A stretch of 32,187 nt of DNA, from contig CAMJDT010000032.1 in NCBI GenBank assembly GCA_946404495.1, forward strand, positions 1-32,187. The letters are read 5' to 3'. The stretch comes from an uncultured Bacteroidales bacterium (GTDB lineage Bacteria > Bacteroidota > Bacteroidia > Bacteroidales > Paludibacteraceae). Shown here one piece after another: positions 17,017-25,992 of this stretch. The notes below the pieces were generated by a model, which saw only the letters and a program-made list of their open reading frames with translations, did no database searches and had not been told where the DNA came from. A program made the translations under genes and the position numbers. Within the stretch, counting starts at the first letter, position 1, and every line of letters begins with the position of its first letter.

Positions 17017-18485
17017 GATTGAGCGCCCGTTGTAGAGAGATCGTATATTTTGTCTCGGTAGTGTTGCTGTCGGGTATTGTTTCGCTACAAGTATCCGCAG
17101 AAACACTTACTGCGACGGTTTCTTCTTACAACTCGGCGACGCTCTCCGGCGATGTGCCGGAGATGATGACGGCCACCTTTCTTAACGAGAACCACAGCAA
17201 GGGACAGATCGTTGCCGGCAAATCGGCGACCCTTACCCTTGGCCCGTGGCCTAATTGTACCATCACGGGTGTCTCGCTATTGATGCACTCCAACCGTTCC
17301 TCCGGCGCCGGCGTCATTACCGTCATGATCGACGGCCAACTGATCTACACCCTCTCCGGCACGATGCAGGATTGGGCGGGGACGTATGCTACCGAGGATG
17401 TTTCCCTCTCCTTACCGCTTACTTATATGGTGAACTACGGACAGACCTTATCGATGACCGTTACCGGCACGGAGAACTCGCTGTATCTCTCGTCTCTCAG
17501 TATCACCTACCTCCCCTCAGCGCCCCAACCGTATTGTGTTGATTTGGTCTATCCGACTGCTACGGTTCTTCGGGATACTACGCTTTGCGAGCTCGCGATA
17601 GCGTCAGGAGTCGTCTTGCCCTCACGCGCCGATCTGACGGACGGTACGGATACCTGGGCTTTTGCAGGCTGGAGTGCTACCGATATCGCGTTAGTCGATA
17701 ATCGACCCGCTATTTTCCTTGCCGGCACTACCTATTATCCTACGCACGACGGGCGTCTATATGCCGTCTATACGGATGCCTCTCAGCCCGAACCGCTCGC
17801 GCAGAAAACCGACTTCACGCTTTCCGACAGCTGCGAGCTGTCGATTGGTATGAAAAAGGATTCCGCGTACGATATGTGCTTACTGATGGCCGGAAAAGTC
17901 AGTAACGGCGTTGTGCCGATGGCATATGTTGAACTGGATACCCTCGACGACGGCACGGCGCGTATCTATACGGATTATATGCCGGCTGAATGCCGGTATC
18001 GCCTCAAGTGGGTAAGTCCGGATACAGCGCGTATTATGCACATCGAGTCAGGTACCTATGTCGGTTATTCGTCCAATAATAAACTGTCTAATACATCGCA
18101 TCCATGGCTCGTAGGACGTGCAGAACGTAATTCCCTCTATTTCTACCACGACCTGAAAGCCAATAATTATGCCCGTTTCCTTTGGTTCGGTCTCTATCAC
18201 GATTCCAATACGGATGATTACTATGATGTCTTCACGGATGTGAGTGGTGATATCACCACTATGCACGAGGGGCTGCTACTCTTCGATGTGACCGATCTGC
18301 CGCTCGCGGAGTCGGATACACATTGGTCGTCCAACCCCTTCGGCGTCGTGCAACTCGAATCGATCCCTGACTTCCTTACGGATCCTTCCTCCGCCTCTGC
18401 GACCAAACTGCTCCTCCCTGACGGACGAATCATCATCCGACAAGGTAACGAATACTACACAATCGTAGGTCAACCAATCGATTAA
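17013..18485 (+). CDS. Secreted surface protein with InlB-like segment and C-terminal tail
   Basis: The 490-residue product has a signal peptide (residues about 1-29, ending VSA). A beta-rich region follows (about 30-165), then a segment near 170-255 with the FAGWS ... YAVYTD pattern of Listeria-Bacteroides (InlB/Flg_new) repeats. A further beta-rich domain is followed by a short tail ([20 protein letters not shown]). The tail resembles that of the left-edge protein and may direct export or anchoring. Four D(S/T)(A/I/L/M/T/V) sequons of Bacteroidota O-glycosylation are present (DTT, DSA, DTL, DTA). The ATG overlaps the fcl stop (ATGA), an unexpected coupling of a surface protein to fucose synthesis. 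Function unknown. Confidence 0.8.
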   Translation: MRLSARCREIVYFVSVVLLSGIVSLQVSAETLTATVSSYNSATLSGDVPEMMTATFLNENHSKGQIVAGKSATLTLGPWPNCTITGVSLLMHSNRSSGAGVITVMIDGQLIYTLSGTMQDWAGTYATEDVSLSLPLTYMVNYGQTLSMTVTGTENSLYLSSLSITYLPSAPQPYCVDLVYPTATVLRDTTLCELAIASGVVLPSRADLTDGTDTWAFAGWSATDIALVDNRPAIFLAGTTYYPTHDGRLYAVYTDASQPEPLAQKTDFTLSDSCELSIGMKKDSAYDMCLLMAGKVSNGVVPMAYVELDTLDDGTARIYTDYMPAECRYRLKWVSPDTARIMHIESGTYVGYSSNNKLSNTSHPWLVGRAERNSLYFYHDLKANNYARFLWFGLYHDSNTDDYYDVFTDVSGDITTMHEGLLLFDVTDLPLAESDTHWSSNPFGVVQLESIPDFLTDPSSASATKLLLPDGRIIIRQGNEYYTIVGQPID

Positions 18486-18497
18486 AGTGCTATTGAT

Positions 18498-19724
18498 TTA
18501 GAAGAGCCTTAGTTGGCCGCGCTGGAAGACTGTAAAGCCGACTTCGCAGTTGATGCATTCGTGGTGCTGGCAGTAGTTCTGATATAGGTGCAGCAAGGCC
18601 TGTGTGTCGGCCGCCGAATGGACGGCTTGCCCTAAGGTGCGCCATTTACGAATGATGGAGTTGTTCTCCGGCGCGATGGATTCCATCAAATGGAGTGCCT
18701 CTGCAGCCCGAAGGGCATTATTCTGATGCAAGGCAAAGGCATATTTATATGGAATGACGGTATTGATGAGCAGTATATCGATGCTTGCTTTACCCATTTG
18801 GGTAGCCTCGAAGAGGGGATAGCAGTCCTCAATGGTCTCTACATCAAGTATCTTGCTGAAGAGTGCTTCCGACTGATGGAGCAGCATCGCAAACTGGCGA
18901 ATGCGCAACTCGGGACTGTTCTGCGGACGCATCCGTGCGTGTTTCCACAGCGACCTGTCCAGGGGCGTGAGCGAGAATTTCTGACGCATGAAATCGTATT
19001 CCCGTTGCAGGTCTTCTTCCTCCGGCTTAATCAGGCCGGCTTGTCCCATTAGAATGGCCGTCAACTGAAAGAGGTTGTTCTTATGCTTCTGCAGGCAGGA
19101 GAGTGGGGTCGCGAGTGCCAGGTTCTCGAACGGCAGACTGTTGGTGTGGAATCCGAAATTGCGTGCCAACGAGATGTAGAGGGCGTGTTCCCAGCTGTTC
19201 TTGGTGATGGTGAGTAGTCGCTCTATCGACGCTCGTTTGCAATCGAGCCGCTTACGTAGTAGTGTCCGTCGCCAGCCTTCGGTTAGGAGCGTCGGATCGC
19301 TGAGCAACTGTTCCGCGCATCCGATTCTGCTGCCGGCGCTATCCATTTTTTTTGCAGCCTGAAAGAGTCCGCTGAGGTAATCCTGTTCATCGGGGTACTG
19401 CAATTCGCATTGCGGAATCTCCTCTCCTCTCGAGTTATAGACCGGCTTGTCAGCCGTGCGTACCACATGCAGAATGACCGTATCGTAGGCCTTATCCTGA
19501 TGATGCTTGTGCTTGTTCCAATCGCTCGAAGATACATGAATCTCTATGTTCCCTATCCATTCGCGTGCTCCGATGCGCACACGAGCATGACTGTAGTCAG
19601 GGCCGGCATCTCGGTTATGTTCGCCTACGGAGAGGATTTCGACAGGCTGTCCGTCCGTCGTCTTCTGCGCAAATCCCGCCCAAAGGCAATGCTCCCAAAT
19701 ATAGTGTAAGAGGATTTCAGGCAT
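18498..19724 (-). CDS. DUF2851 family protein
   Basis: This 408-residue protein has the family opening: MPEILLHYIWEHCLW, SVGEHNRDAGPDYSHARV, and the conserved WIGNIEIHVSSSDW ... HHQDKAYDTVILHVV block in the first 90 residues. The acidic and His residues of that block look like a nuclease-type metal site, but no activity is established for the family. The rest is helical. It is last in the minus-strand run and ends 12 bases from the convergent secreted-protein gene; I see no terminator hairpin in that gap. Confidence 0.88.
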   Translation of the reverse strand: MPEILLHYIWEHCLWAGFAQKTTDGQPVEILSVGEHNRDAGPDYSHARVRIGAREWIGNIEIHVSSSDWNKHKHHQDKAYDTVILHVVRTADKPVYNSRGEEIPQCELQYPDEQDYLSGLFQAAKKMDSAGSRIGCAEQLLSDPTLLTEGWRRTLLRKRLDCKRASIERLLTITKNSWEHALYISLARNFGFHTNSLPFENLALATPLSCLQKHKNNLFQLTAILMGQAGLIKPEEEDLQREYDFMRQKFSLTPLDRSLWKHARMRPQNSPELRIRQFAMLLHQSEALFSKILDVETIEDCYPLFEATQMGKASIDILLINTVIPYKYAFALHQNNALRAAEALHLMESIAPENNSIIRKWRTLGQAVHSAADTQALLHLYQNYCQHHECINCEVGFTVFQRGQLRLF

Positions 19725-19793
19725 TTAGTTAGTTGACAATGGATAATTCTTCCGATCTGCTTGCGCCGTATGGACAATTGACATTACTTCTTC

Positions 19794-20441
19794 TTATATT
19801 GGGAACCAGACGAAGACGGCAGCGTCCCAGAGGGCATGCGAGATCAGGATGGCGGGGAAGCGACGCGGGAAGAAATAGAAGAGTCCGCCCCACACAACTC
19901 CGCACACCAGGGCTGCCATGATAAGCATAAAATTCAGCGAGAACAGATGCACCAAGGCGTATAAGGCAATCGCTAAAACGGCTCCCCAACTGTTCCATCG
20001 TTTCATAAGCGCCTTCTGTACATACCCGCGCCAGAAGAGTTCCTCCGCCGGACCAATCAGAAAGAGCAGCAGACAGGATAACAGCCATGGATTGATATCC
20101 GTCTTCATGCCGTAGATGCTATTCACTTGCGTGCGGGCAAAGGACGGGAACATCCATTGAGATACCTTGTCGCCCAGCCAAAAGACACCCCAAAGGACTG
20201 CTGCGATTGCGACACCGATTAGTATATTCTCCATCCAAAGGCGGAGAATCGGTACTCGCTTATCGGGTTTCGGTTCTCTGGGCGTGCGTTCGGTAAAGAG
20301 GAAGGCGAGGGTAGAGAGGATGAGCGCAGATACGCACATCGTAGGCCAAAAGGGTATAAAGGACGCCGTCCAAGGCGAAAACATCAGTGTCCAGAGGACA
20401 AAGGCGAGGGCGATGGACAGCGTTAAAGGCACATTCTTCAT
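19794..20441 (-). CDS. CPBP-family intramembrane metalloprotease
   Basis: This 215-residue membrane protein has about six hydrophobic segments and the family motifs EELFWRGYVQKAL (EExxxR, near residues 132-144) and LISHALWDAAVF near the C-terminus, carrying the second metal His and Asp. Such proteins are CAAX-prenyl-protease-like (Abi) membrane peptidases; the substrate is unknown. The start overlaps the menA stop by 4 bases (ATGA). A gap of about 70 bases to DUF2851 holds degenerate TTGACAATT-like repeats. Confidence 0.9.
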   Translation of the reverse strand: MKNVPLTLSIALAFVLWTLMFSPWTASFIPFWPTMCVSALILSTLAFLFTERTPREPKPDKRVPILRLWMENILIGVAIAAVLWGVFWLGDKVSQWMFPSFARTQVNSIYGMKTDINPWLLSCLLLFLIGPAEELFWRGYVQKALMKRWNSWGAVLAIALYALVHLFSLNFMLIMAALVCGVVWGGLFYFFPRRFPAILISHALWDAAVFVWFPI

Positions 20442-21325
20442 AGCAACTGAGCAAGGAAGGCCAGCGTGAGCATCAGGGTATTGGCCAACTGGTGCTGCGC
20501 GGTCATCTGGTCTAAGGTGTCAATCGAACCGCCGTTGCGTAGCGCAGCCATGACACGCGTATTGCGTACGGCGATGAGCGAAGCCATAGCCACGGCGATG
20601 AGGGCAATCCAATGCATCTTACCCAAAATGACACAAACGATAACCCACGCCAACGGCAACCATATCTCCAGATAATAGACGATACGGCAAGCCGTAGAAC
20701 CGATCAGCATAGCGAAAGTATGAATACCTACGTGGGCATCACGCTCGCGGTCACGGGTGTTGTTGGCATGCAAGACGGCTACCGTAATGGTTGCATACGC
20801 AGGCACGATCCACAGGGACGACCATAAGATCTCACCCGTCAGCACATAGGCTGTACCGAGCGTAGGCAGTATGCCGAAGGTAAGCAGGATATCCAGATCG
20901 CCCAAGGCGTGGAACTTAAACCACGGATAGCATACGATCAGCAGCGCTCCGGCGATACCGAAGTAGAGCAGATTCCACAGTCCTGTGGTCAGCATCAAGG
21001 CCAGACCGTTCACAATCGAGAACACCAGCAATACGGAGGCATAGATGAGCGTCTCACGATCGGTGAGAATACCGCCTGTGATGGTAGGCGAACCGATAGA
21101 CGGGTCGGTATCTACGCCCTTGCGGTAGTCAAAGAAATCGCTCCAGAGGTTGCTGGCTGCATGAAAAAGCATCATGCTCACGAGCGTCCACAACGCCAGC
21201 GGCCAAGCCGCCAGCGTTGTAGATTCAGTTGTAAACAGATATAATGCCGTCAGCAGCACAGGTGCGATACTCACAGGAAACGACCAGGGCCGCGTGGCGA
21301 TAAAGAGCTGTTTGGGTGTTTTCAT
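20438..21325 (-). CDS. menA: 1,4-dihydroxy-2-naphthoate polyprenyltransferase
   Basis: It prenylates DHNA to give demethylmenaquinone in the membrane. The 295-residue UbiA-family protein has about eight or nine membrane segments and both Asp-rich motifs: NLWSDFFDYRKGVD (near residues 60-73, NxxxDxxxxxxxD) and NNTRDRERD (near 188-196). It overlaps etfA and the CPBP gene by 4 bases on each side, so it is translationally tied to the butyrate electron-transfer genes. This is not a usual menA setting. Confidence 0.92.
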   Translation of the reverse strand: MKTPKQLFIATRPWSFPVSIAPVLLTALYLFTTESTTLAAWPLALWTLVSMMLFHAASNLWSDFFDYRKGVDTDPSIGSPTITGGILTDRETLIYASVLLVFSIVNGLALMLTTGLWNLLYFGIAGALLIVCYPWFKFHALGDLDILLTFGILPTLGTAYVLTGEILWSSLWIVPAYATITVAVLHANNTRDRERDAHVGIHTFAMLIGSTACRIVYYLEIWLPLAWVIVCVILGKMHWIALIAVAMASLIAVRNTRVMAALRNGGSIDTLDQMTAQHQLANTLMLTLAFLAQLL

Positions 21326-22335
21326 TTCTCCAACTCCTTCTTGATGCGCTCGGTCAGCATCGGAACGATTTTGTGCAGATCGCCTACAATACCGAGGTCA
21401 GCTACCGAGAAGATAGGAGCGTACTTATCCTTGTTGATCGCTACGATATAGTGCGACTCCTCCATACCTGCCAGGTGCTGGATAGCGCCCGAGATACCGC
21501 AGGCCATATAGAGATTCGGACGGACGGTCTTACCGGTCTGACCTACCTGATAAGCATGATCCATCACGCCGGCATCTACCATCGCGCGCGACGACGATAC
21601 CATACCTCCCATCACATCGGCGAGGGCTTGCAGCTTGGCAAAACCTTCTTTGTCGTGCACACCACGACCACCGGAGATGAGGATCTTGGCATTGGAGATA
21701 TCGGCCACCTTGTTGTCGTTCATCTTGGTCTCCAGGAGACGTACCTTGAACTTGGAGGGATCGAAGGTCGGGGTGAAGGGTTGAATGACACCCTTGCGAC
21801 CTACCTCGCGCGTACGTTTCTGCATCACGCCGGGACGAACGGTTGACATCTGCGGACGCGAAGTCGGGCAGACGATTGTTGCCATCAGGTTACCGCCGAA
21901 GGCGGGACGGGTCGAGAAAAAGTCCAGATTACCGTCCTTGTCGGGCTCGATGGTCAGTTTGGTGCAGTCGGCTACCAGACCGCTCTTCACGCGGCAAGCC
22001 AGACGCGGAGCGAGGTCACGACCGATCGTGGTGGCGCCAAAGAGGACAATACGCGGATGGCAATGGTCGATGATCTGACTCATAGCCTGCGTATATTGCT
22101 CGGTAAGATAGTCCTTGAGCTCGGGACGGTCTACCACTACCACTTCGTCGGCTCCCATTTCGATAAGGTCTTGCGCCTTGTCCGTGATACCGTCACCCAG
22201 AAGCAAAGCGATCACCTTTTGACCGAGTTCGGCGGCGAGGTCGTTGGCTTTACCGAGGAGTTCGTATGCTACATTTTGAATGACGCCGTTGCGTTGCTCG
22301 GCGAATACATATACATTCTTATATTCGTTTTCCAT
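21322..22335 (-). CDS. etfA: Electron transfer flavoprotein subunit alpha
   Basis: It forms the FAD-carrying partner of EtfB; with Bcd it passes electrons to crotonyl-CoA, probably in a bifurcating complex. The 337-residue protein has the C-terminal FAD-binding signature: SSSRAMVDAGVM, QVGQTGKTVRPNLYMACGIS, AIQHLAGM, IVAINKD and IFSVADLGIVGD. It starts 12 bases after the etfB stop and is preceded by a perfect AAGGAGG sequence, rare in this window. The stop overlaps the menA start. Confidence 0.96.
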   Translation of the reverse strand: MENEYKNVYVFAEQRNGVIQNVAYELLGKANDLAAELGQKVIALLLGDGITDKAQDLIEMGADEVVVVDRPELKDYLTEQYTQAMSQIIDHCHPRIVLFGATTIGRDLAPRLACRVKSGLVADCTKLTIEPDKDGNLDFFSTRPAFGGNLMATIVCPTSRPQMSTVRPGVMQKRTREVGRKGVIQPFTPTFDPSKFKVRLLETKMNDNKVADISNAKILISGGRGVHDKEGFAKLQALADVMGGMVSSSRAMVDAGVMDHAYQVGQTGKTVRPNLYMACGISGAIQHLAGMEESHYIVAINKDKYAPIFSVADLGIVGDLHKIVPMLTERIKKELEK

Positions 22336-22342
22336 AATGGTT

Positions 22343-22349
22343 CCTCCTT
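22343..22349 (-). promoter_or_regulatory. Consensus Shine-Dalgarno of etfA
   Basis: The minus strand reads TAAGGAGGAACCATTATG: the etfB stop runs into AAGGAGG, and GGAGG lies 7 bases before the etfA ATG. Most other starts in the window have no such motif. Confidence 0.85.
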
Positions 22350-23127
22350 AGATTATATGTTTCTCTTTCAGCCGGCTGACGATGAGTTCAACGGCCTCTT
22401 CTTCGCTCAGTTCGAATACTTCACCGGGCTCTTTCAGCGCCTTGGGGAAGGACTTGTGCACTTTGGTGGGCGAGCCTTTGAGACCGAGTTTCTCTTCCTC
22501 GACGTCGATCTGGTCGGCGGTCCATACCTCTACCTCGCGTTTGTAGGCATCGATGATACCTTCCACGGTCATGTAGCGAGCCTTGAATGCAGAAGCCAGC
22601 ACGGTCAGAACGCACTTACCTTCTACCTCAAGTGTCTGCACGCAGTCTTCGTTCTCTTTCTTGACGATGAAACCGTTGGCGGTCTTCTTGGCGTCGATGA
22701 CGTAGGATACTTGCGGCAGGTCGAGGTGTTGTGCCATCTCGGGAGCTACCTGAGCGGTATCGCCATCGATAGCCTGACGGCCGGCGATGATGAGGTCGTA
22801 GTCCAGCGTGCGGATGCATCCGGCCAGCGCATAGGACGTAGCCAACGTGTCGGCACCTGCGAAACGACGGTCACTCAGCAATATGGCGCGATCGGCTCCC
22901 ATAGCGAGGGCTTCGCGCAGCATGCGGTCAGCTTGGGGAGGACCCATAGATACAACGGTTACGGTAGCACCTTCTGTCTCCTTCATGCGGAGTGCCAGTT
23001 CCAGGCCGCCCTTATCGTCGGGGTTCATGATAGAGGGCACACCATCACGGATGAGGGTACCTTTTACGGGATCAATCTTGATCTCAGTAGTGTCGGGAAC
23101 TTGTTTTACACAAACTATAATATTCAT
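22348..23127 (-). CDS. etfB: Electron transfer flavoprotein subunit beta
   Basis: The 259-residue EtfB begins MNIIVCVKQVPDT and has IMNPDDKGGLELALRMKE, GADRAILLSDRRFAGADTLA and the AMP/FAD-binding GRQAIDGDTAQVAPEMA. By eye it resembles the butyrate-forming (clostridial, electron-bifurcating) type more than the mitochondrial type. It carries a C-terminal arm of about 60 residues that would lock onto EtfA. It lies between bcd and etfA, and like etfA has a consensus Shine-Dalgarno. Confidence 0.96.
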   Translation of the reverse strand: MNIIVCVKQVPDTTEIKIDPVKGTLIRDGVPSIMNPDDKGGLELALRMKETEGATVTVVSMGPPQADRMLREALAMGADRAILLSDRRFAGADTLATSYALAGCIRTLDYDLIIAGRQAIDGDTAQVAPEMAQHLDLPQVSYVIDAKKTANGFIVKKENEDCVQTLEVEGKCVLTVLASAFKARYMTVEGIIDAYKREVEVWTADQIDVEEEKLGLKGSPTKVHKSFPKALKEPGEVFELSEEEAVELIVSRLKEKHII

Positions 23128-23134
23128 ACTATGT

Positions 23135-23141
23135 CCTCCTT
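23135..23141 (-). promoter_or_regulatory. Consensus Shine-Dalgarno of etfB
   Basis: The minus strand reads TAAGGAGGACATAGTATG: the bcd stop runs into AAGGAGG, and GGAGG lies 7 bases before the etfB ATG, the same layout as at etfA. Confidence 0.85.
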
Positions 23142-24279
23142 ATTTAAATAGTTTACCGGCAATGACCATTCTTTGAACTTCAGACGTACCTTCGTAGATC
23201 TCGGTGATCTTGGCATCACGCATCATTCTTTCTACGGGATACTCACGGGTGTAGCCGTATCCGCCGTGGAACTGAACGGCCTTAGTCGTAACGGCCATAG
23301 CGGTCTCGGCTGCATAGAGTTTTGCCATAGCGGCATCTACGGAGTAGGGCAGACCCATATCTTTCTTCCAAGCGGCGCTGCGAACGAGCAGACGCGCAGC
23401 CTCTACTCGGGTCTTGAGGTCTGCCATTTGGAACTGGGTGTTCTGGAACTGAGCAATCGACTTACCGAACTGCTTGCGCTCCTTGGTATATTTGACGGTC
23501 TCATCCATCGCACCTTGAGCAATACCGAGGGCTTGGCTGGCAATACCGATTCGGCCGCCGTCGAGGGTCTTCATGGCAATCTTGAAGCCTTCGCCCAGTT
23601 GGCCGAGCAGGTTCTCCTTGGGCACTTCGCAGTTCTCGAAAATGAGCTCGCAGGTAGCCGAACCGCGGATACCCATCTTGAGCTCTTTCTTACCGATCGA
23701 GAAGCCCTTGAAGCCGCGCTCTACGATGAAGGCAGAGATACCCTTCACGCCTTTGGACTTGTCGGTCATAGCCATTACGATGAATACATTGGCGTTAGCG
23801 GCATTGGTGATGAAGATCTTGGTGCCGTTGAGTATCCATTTGTCGCCGGCATCTACGGCCGTAGTCTGCTGCATGGCGGCATCCGTACCGGCATTGGGCT
23901 CGGTCAGTCCGAACGCACCCAGCCATTCGCCGGAGGCGAGCTTGGGCAGATATTTCATCTTCTGCTCCTCCGTACCGTGCTCCAGAATCGGAGACATGCA
24001 CAGCGAGGTGTGAGCCGACAACACTACACCTGTGGTAGCACACACGCGGCTGAGTTCCTCTACGGCCATGATATACATCTGCACGGTACCGCCGGCACCG
24101 CCGTATTGTTTGGGTACCGGAATACCCATCAGACCCAACTTAGCCATCTTGCGAACGGTCTCTTCGGGGAACATCTCCTTCTCGTCCACCTCGGCTGCCA
24201 GGGGTTTCACTTCGTTCTCCGCAAACGAGCGTATCATCTGCAGGAACAACTCTTCGGTGTTGGAATAACTGAAATCCAT
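23140..24279 (-). CDS. bcd: Butyryl-CoA dehydrogenase (short-chain acyl-CoA dehydrogenase)
   Basis: It reduces crotonyl-CoA to butyryl-CoA with EtfAB. The 379-residue FAD enzyme shows the family signatures AFGLTEPNAGTDAAMQQT (near residues 122-139), the RKQFGKSIAQFQ segment and GGYGYTREYPVERMMRDAKI. The catalytic Glu lies in the following ITEIYEGTSEVQ. The length is typical of butyryl-CoA dehydrogenases. It sits between hbd and etfB, the usual order in butyrate operons. A degenerate spacer with two TTTACAATT copies (24288-24296 and 24303-24311) lies between it and hbd. Confidence 0.95.
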   Translation of the reverse strand: MDFSYSNTEELFLQMIRSFAENEVKPLAAEVDEKEMFPEETVRKMAKLGLMGIPVPKQYGGAGGTVQMYIMAVEELSRVCATTGVVLSAHTSLCMSPILEHGTEEQKMKYLPKLASGEWLGAFGLTEPNAGTDAAMQQTTAVDAGDKWILNGTKIFITNAANANVFIVMAMTDKSKGVKGISAFIVERGFKGFSIGKKELKMGIRGSATCELIFENCEVPKENLLGQLGEGFKIAMKTLDGGRIGIASQALGIAQGAMDETVKYTKERKQFGKSIAQFQNTQFQMADLKTRVEAARLLVRSAAWKKDMGLPYSVDAAMAKLYAAETAMAVTTKAVQFHGGYGYTREYPVERMMRDAKITEIYEGTSEVQRMVIAGKLFK

Positions 24280-24318
24280 ACTATTATTTTACAATTTAAC
24301 GATTTACAATTCTAATAA

Positions 24319-25155
24319 TTAATACTTGTAGAATCCTTCGCCGGTTTTGCGTCCGAGCAGACCTGCGCGAACCATCTTTCTCAGTAGCGGATGAGGACGA
24401 TACTTGGGATCGCCGAATTCTTTGTACAGTACCTCCATGATGGCGAGGTTGACGTCGTTTCCGATCAGGTCAGCCAGGGCCAACGGACCCATCTTATGGT
24501 TAGCACCCAGCATCATGCACTTATCGATATCCTCTGCCGAAGCGATGCCGTCAGCCAGGATGCCGATAGCCTCATTAATCATCGGGATTAGGATACGGTT
24601 CACTACGAATCCCGGAGCCTCTTTTACGGGCACGGGTTTCTTACCGATCTGGTTGCAGAGCTCGATGATGGTATTGGTCACCTCTTCCGAAGTCAGTTGA
24701 CCCTTGATCACTTCCACCAATTCCATCCTATCGGCGGGATTGAAGAAATGGCAGCCGATGAACTGTTGCGGACGCGAGGTAGCGGAGGCTATCTCGGTGA
24801 TGGAGAGCGACGAGGAGTTGGTAGCAAAGATGGTCTCGGGTTTGCATATAGCGTCCAACTCGCGGAACACATCCTTCTTCAACTGCATATCCTCCACAGC
24901 GGCTTCGATAACGAGGTCTGCGTCTGCGAAGGTAGCATAATCTGTCGTCGTGGAGATATTCGCGATGATAGCGCGTGCTGCATCTTCGGTAATCTTCTCC
25001 TTCTCAACGAGTTTCTTGTAGTCCTTTTCGATACTGGCCATAGCCTTATCCAGACTGGCTTGCGTACGACTCTTCATGACTACGGGCATCTTTTGGGCAA
25101 AGGCTTTGATGATACCTTTTGCCATCGTACCGGTTCCAATTACATAGATTTTCAT
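24319..25155 (-). CDS. hbd: 3-hydroxybutyryl-CoA dehydrogenase
   Basis: This NAD(P)-dependent enzyme interconverts acetoacetyl-CoA and 3-hydroxybutyryl-CoA. The 278-residue protein has the Rossmann motif [12 protein letters not shown] (a variant of the usual GAGTMGxGI), [26 protein letters not shown], the catalytic His in [17 protein letters not shown], and [16 protein letters not shown]. It would let the cell take acetoacetyl-CoA, left after the CoA-transferase step, on to crotonyl-CoA with the crotonase next door. Confidence 0.95.
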   Translation of the reverse strand: MKIYVIGTGTMAKGIIKAFAQKMPVVMKSRTQASLDKAMASIEKDYKKLVEKEKITEDAARAIIANISTTTDYATFADADLVIEAAVEDMQLKKDVFRELDAICKPETIFATNSSSLSITEIASATSRPQQFIGCHFFNPADRMELVEVIKGQLTSEEVTNTIIELCNQIGKKPVPVKEAPGFVVNRILIPMINEAIGILADGIASAEDIDKCMMLGANHKMGPLALADLIGNDVNLAIMEVLYKEFGDPKYRPHPLLRKMVRAGLLGRKTGEGFYKY

Positions 25156-25173
25156 GTGTGTATTATTTAATGG

Positions 25174-25953
25174 TTATTTGCCTTGAAAATTAACTTTCTG
25201 TTTGGTGAGGAAGGCCTGCATGCCGTTCTTCTGGTCTTCGGTCGTGAAGCAGCGGGCAAAGAGTTCGTTCTCCAGCGCCAGTCCTTCGCGACGGTCGAGG
25301 TCGTAGTTACGGTTGATGCATTCCTTGGCATAGCTCACGGCGAGGGGAGCGTTCCTAAGGATCTGCTCTGCCAGCGCGATGACGGCGGGCATCAGCTCCT
25401 CCTGTTCCACCACGCGGTTGATGAGTCCGATCCTGAGCGCCTCGTCGGCCTTGATGACGCGACCCGAGTAGATCAGTTCCTTGGCCATACCCTGTCCGAT
25501 GAGTTTGGGCAGACGGTACGTGCCTGAGAAACCGGGAATGATTCCCAGTCCTACTTCGGGTTGACCGAAGCGGGCATTGGCCGAAGCATAGCGTATGTCA
25601 CAAGCCATAGCAATCTCGCATCCGCCGCCCAGGGCAAAGCCGTTGATGGCGGCTATGGTCGGGATAGGCAGGTCCTCGAGCTTGCGGAATGCCTCTGCAC
25701 CTCTTTGACCGAAGGCCAGTCCTTCTGCCTCGCTTAGGTTAGCCATCTCGCTGATGTCGGCTCCTGCTACGAACGACTTATCGCCGTCGCCCGTTAGGAT
25801 CAGTACGCGTGTCGCGGTCGTATCTAACTTTGTCAGGAAATCATCCAACTCGCCTATCAGCGCCGAATTGAGCGCGTTGAGCGACTTGGGAGCCGACAGC
25901 GTCAGCACACAGATGCCGTTCTCACGAAACTCCGTTTTTAAATAGGTATACAT
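25174..25953 (-). CDS. crt: Enoyl-CoA hydratase (crotonase)
   Basis: It hydrates or dehydrates between crotonyl-CoA and 3-hydroxybutyryl-CoA. The start is the ATG at 25951-25953; a GTG eight codons upstream lies inside the heptamer repeat and is unlikely. The 259-residue protein has the oxyanion-hole segment KSFVAGADISEM and GFALGGGCEIAMACDIRYAS. The two catalytic Glu residues are in GGGCE and FGQPEVGLGIIPGFSG. It sits between atoA and hbd. Confidence 0.93.
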   Translation of the reverse strand: MYTYLKTEFRENGICVLTLSAPKSLNALNSALIGELDDFLTKLDTTATRVLILTGDGDKSFVAGADISEMANLSEAEGLAFGQRGAEAFRKLEDLPIPTIAAINGFALGGGCEIAMACDIRYASANARFGQPEVGLGIIPGFSGTYRLPKLIGQGMAKELIYSGRVIKADEALRIGLINRVVEQEELMPAVIALAEQILRNAPLAVSYAKECINRNYDLDRREGLALENELFARCFTTEDQKNGMQAFLTKQKVNFQGK

Positions 25954-25962
25954 ATCCTTCCA

Positions 25963-25990
25963 CCTTTCACTTTTCACCTTTCACTTTTCA
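25963..25990. repeat. Heptamer x4 array between atoA and crotonase
   Basis: Plus-strand units are CCTTTCA, CTTTTCA, CCTTTCA and CTTTTCA (28 bp). On the coding strand it follows the atoA TAA by 2 bases and ends 9 bases before the crotonase ATG; a degenerate fifth unit (CCTTCCA) overlaps the ribosome-binding region. Confidence 0.88.
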
Positions 25991-25992
25991 CC

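Noticed and set aside
22057..24315. Two long plus-strand frames opposite etfA/etfB and bcd
   Set aside because: They are antisense to well-conserved enzymes, show no family motifs, and the first crosses the etfA-etfB junction.
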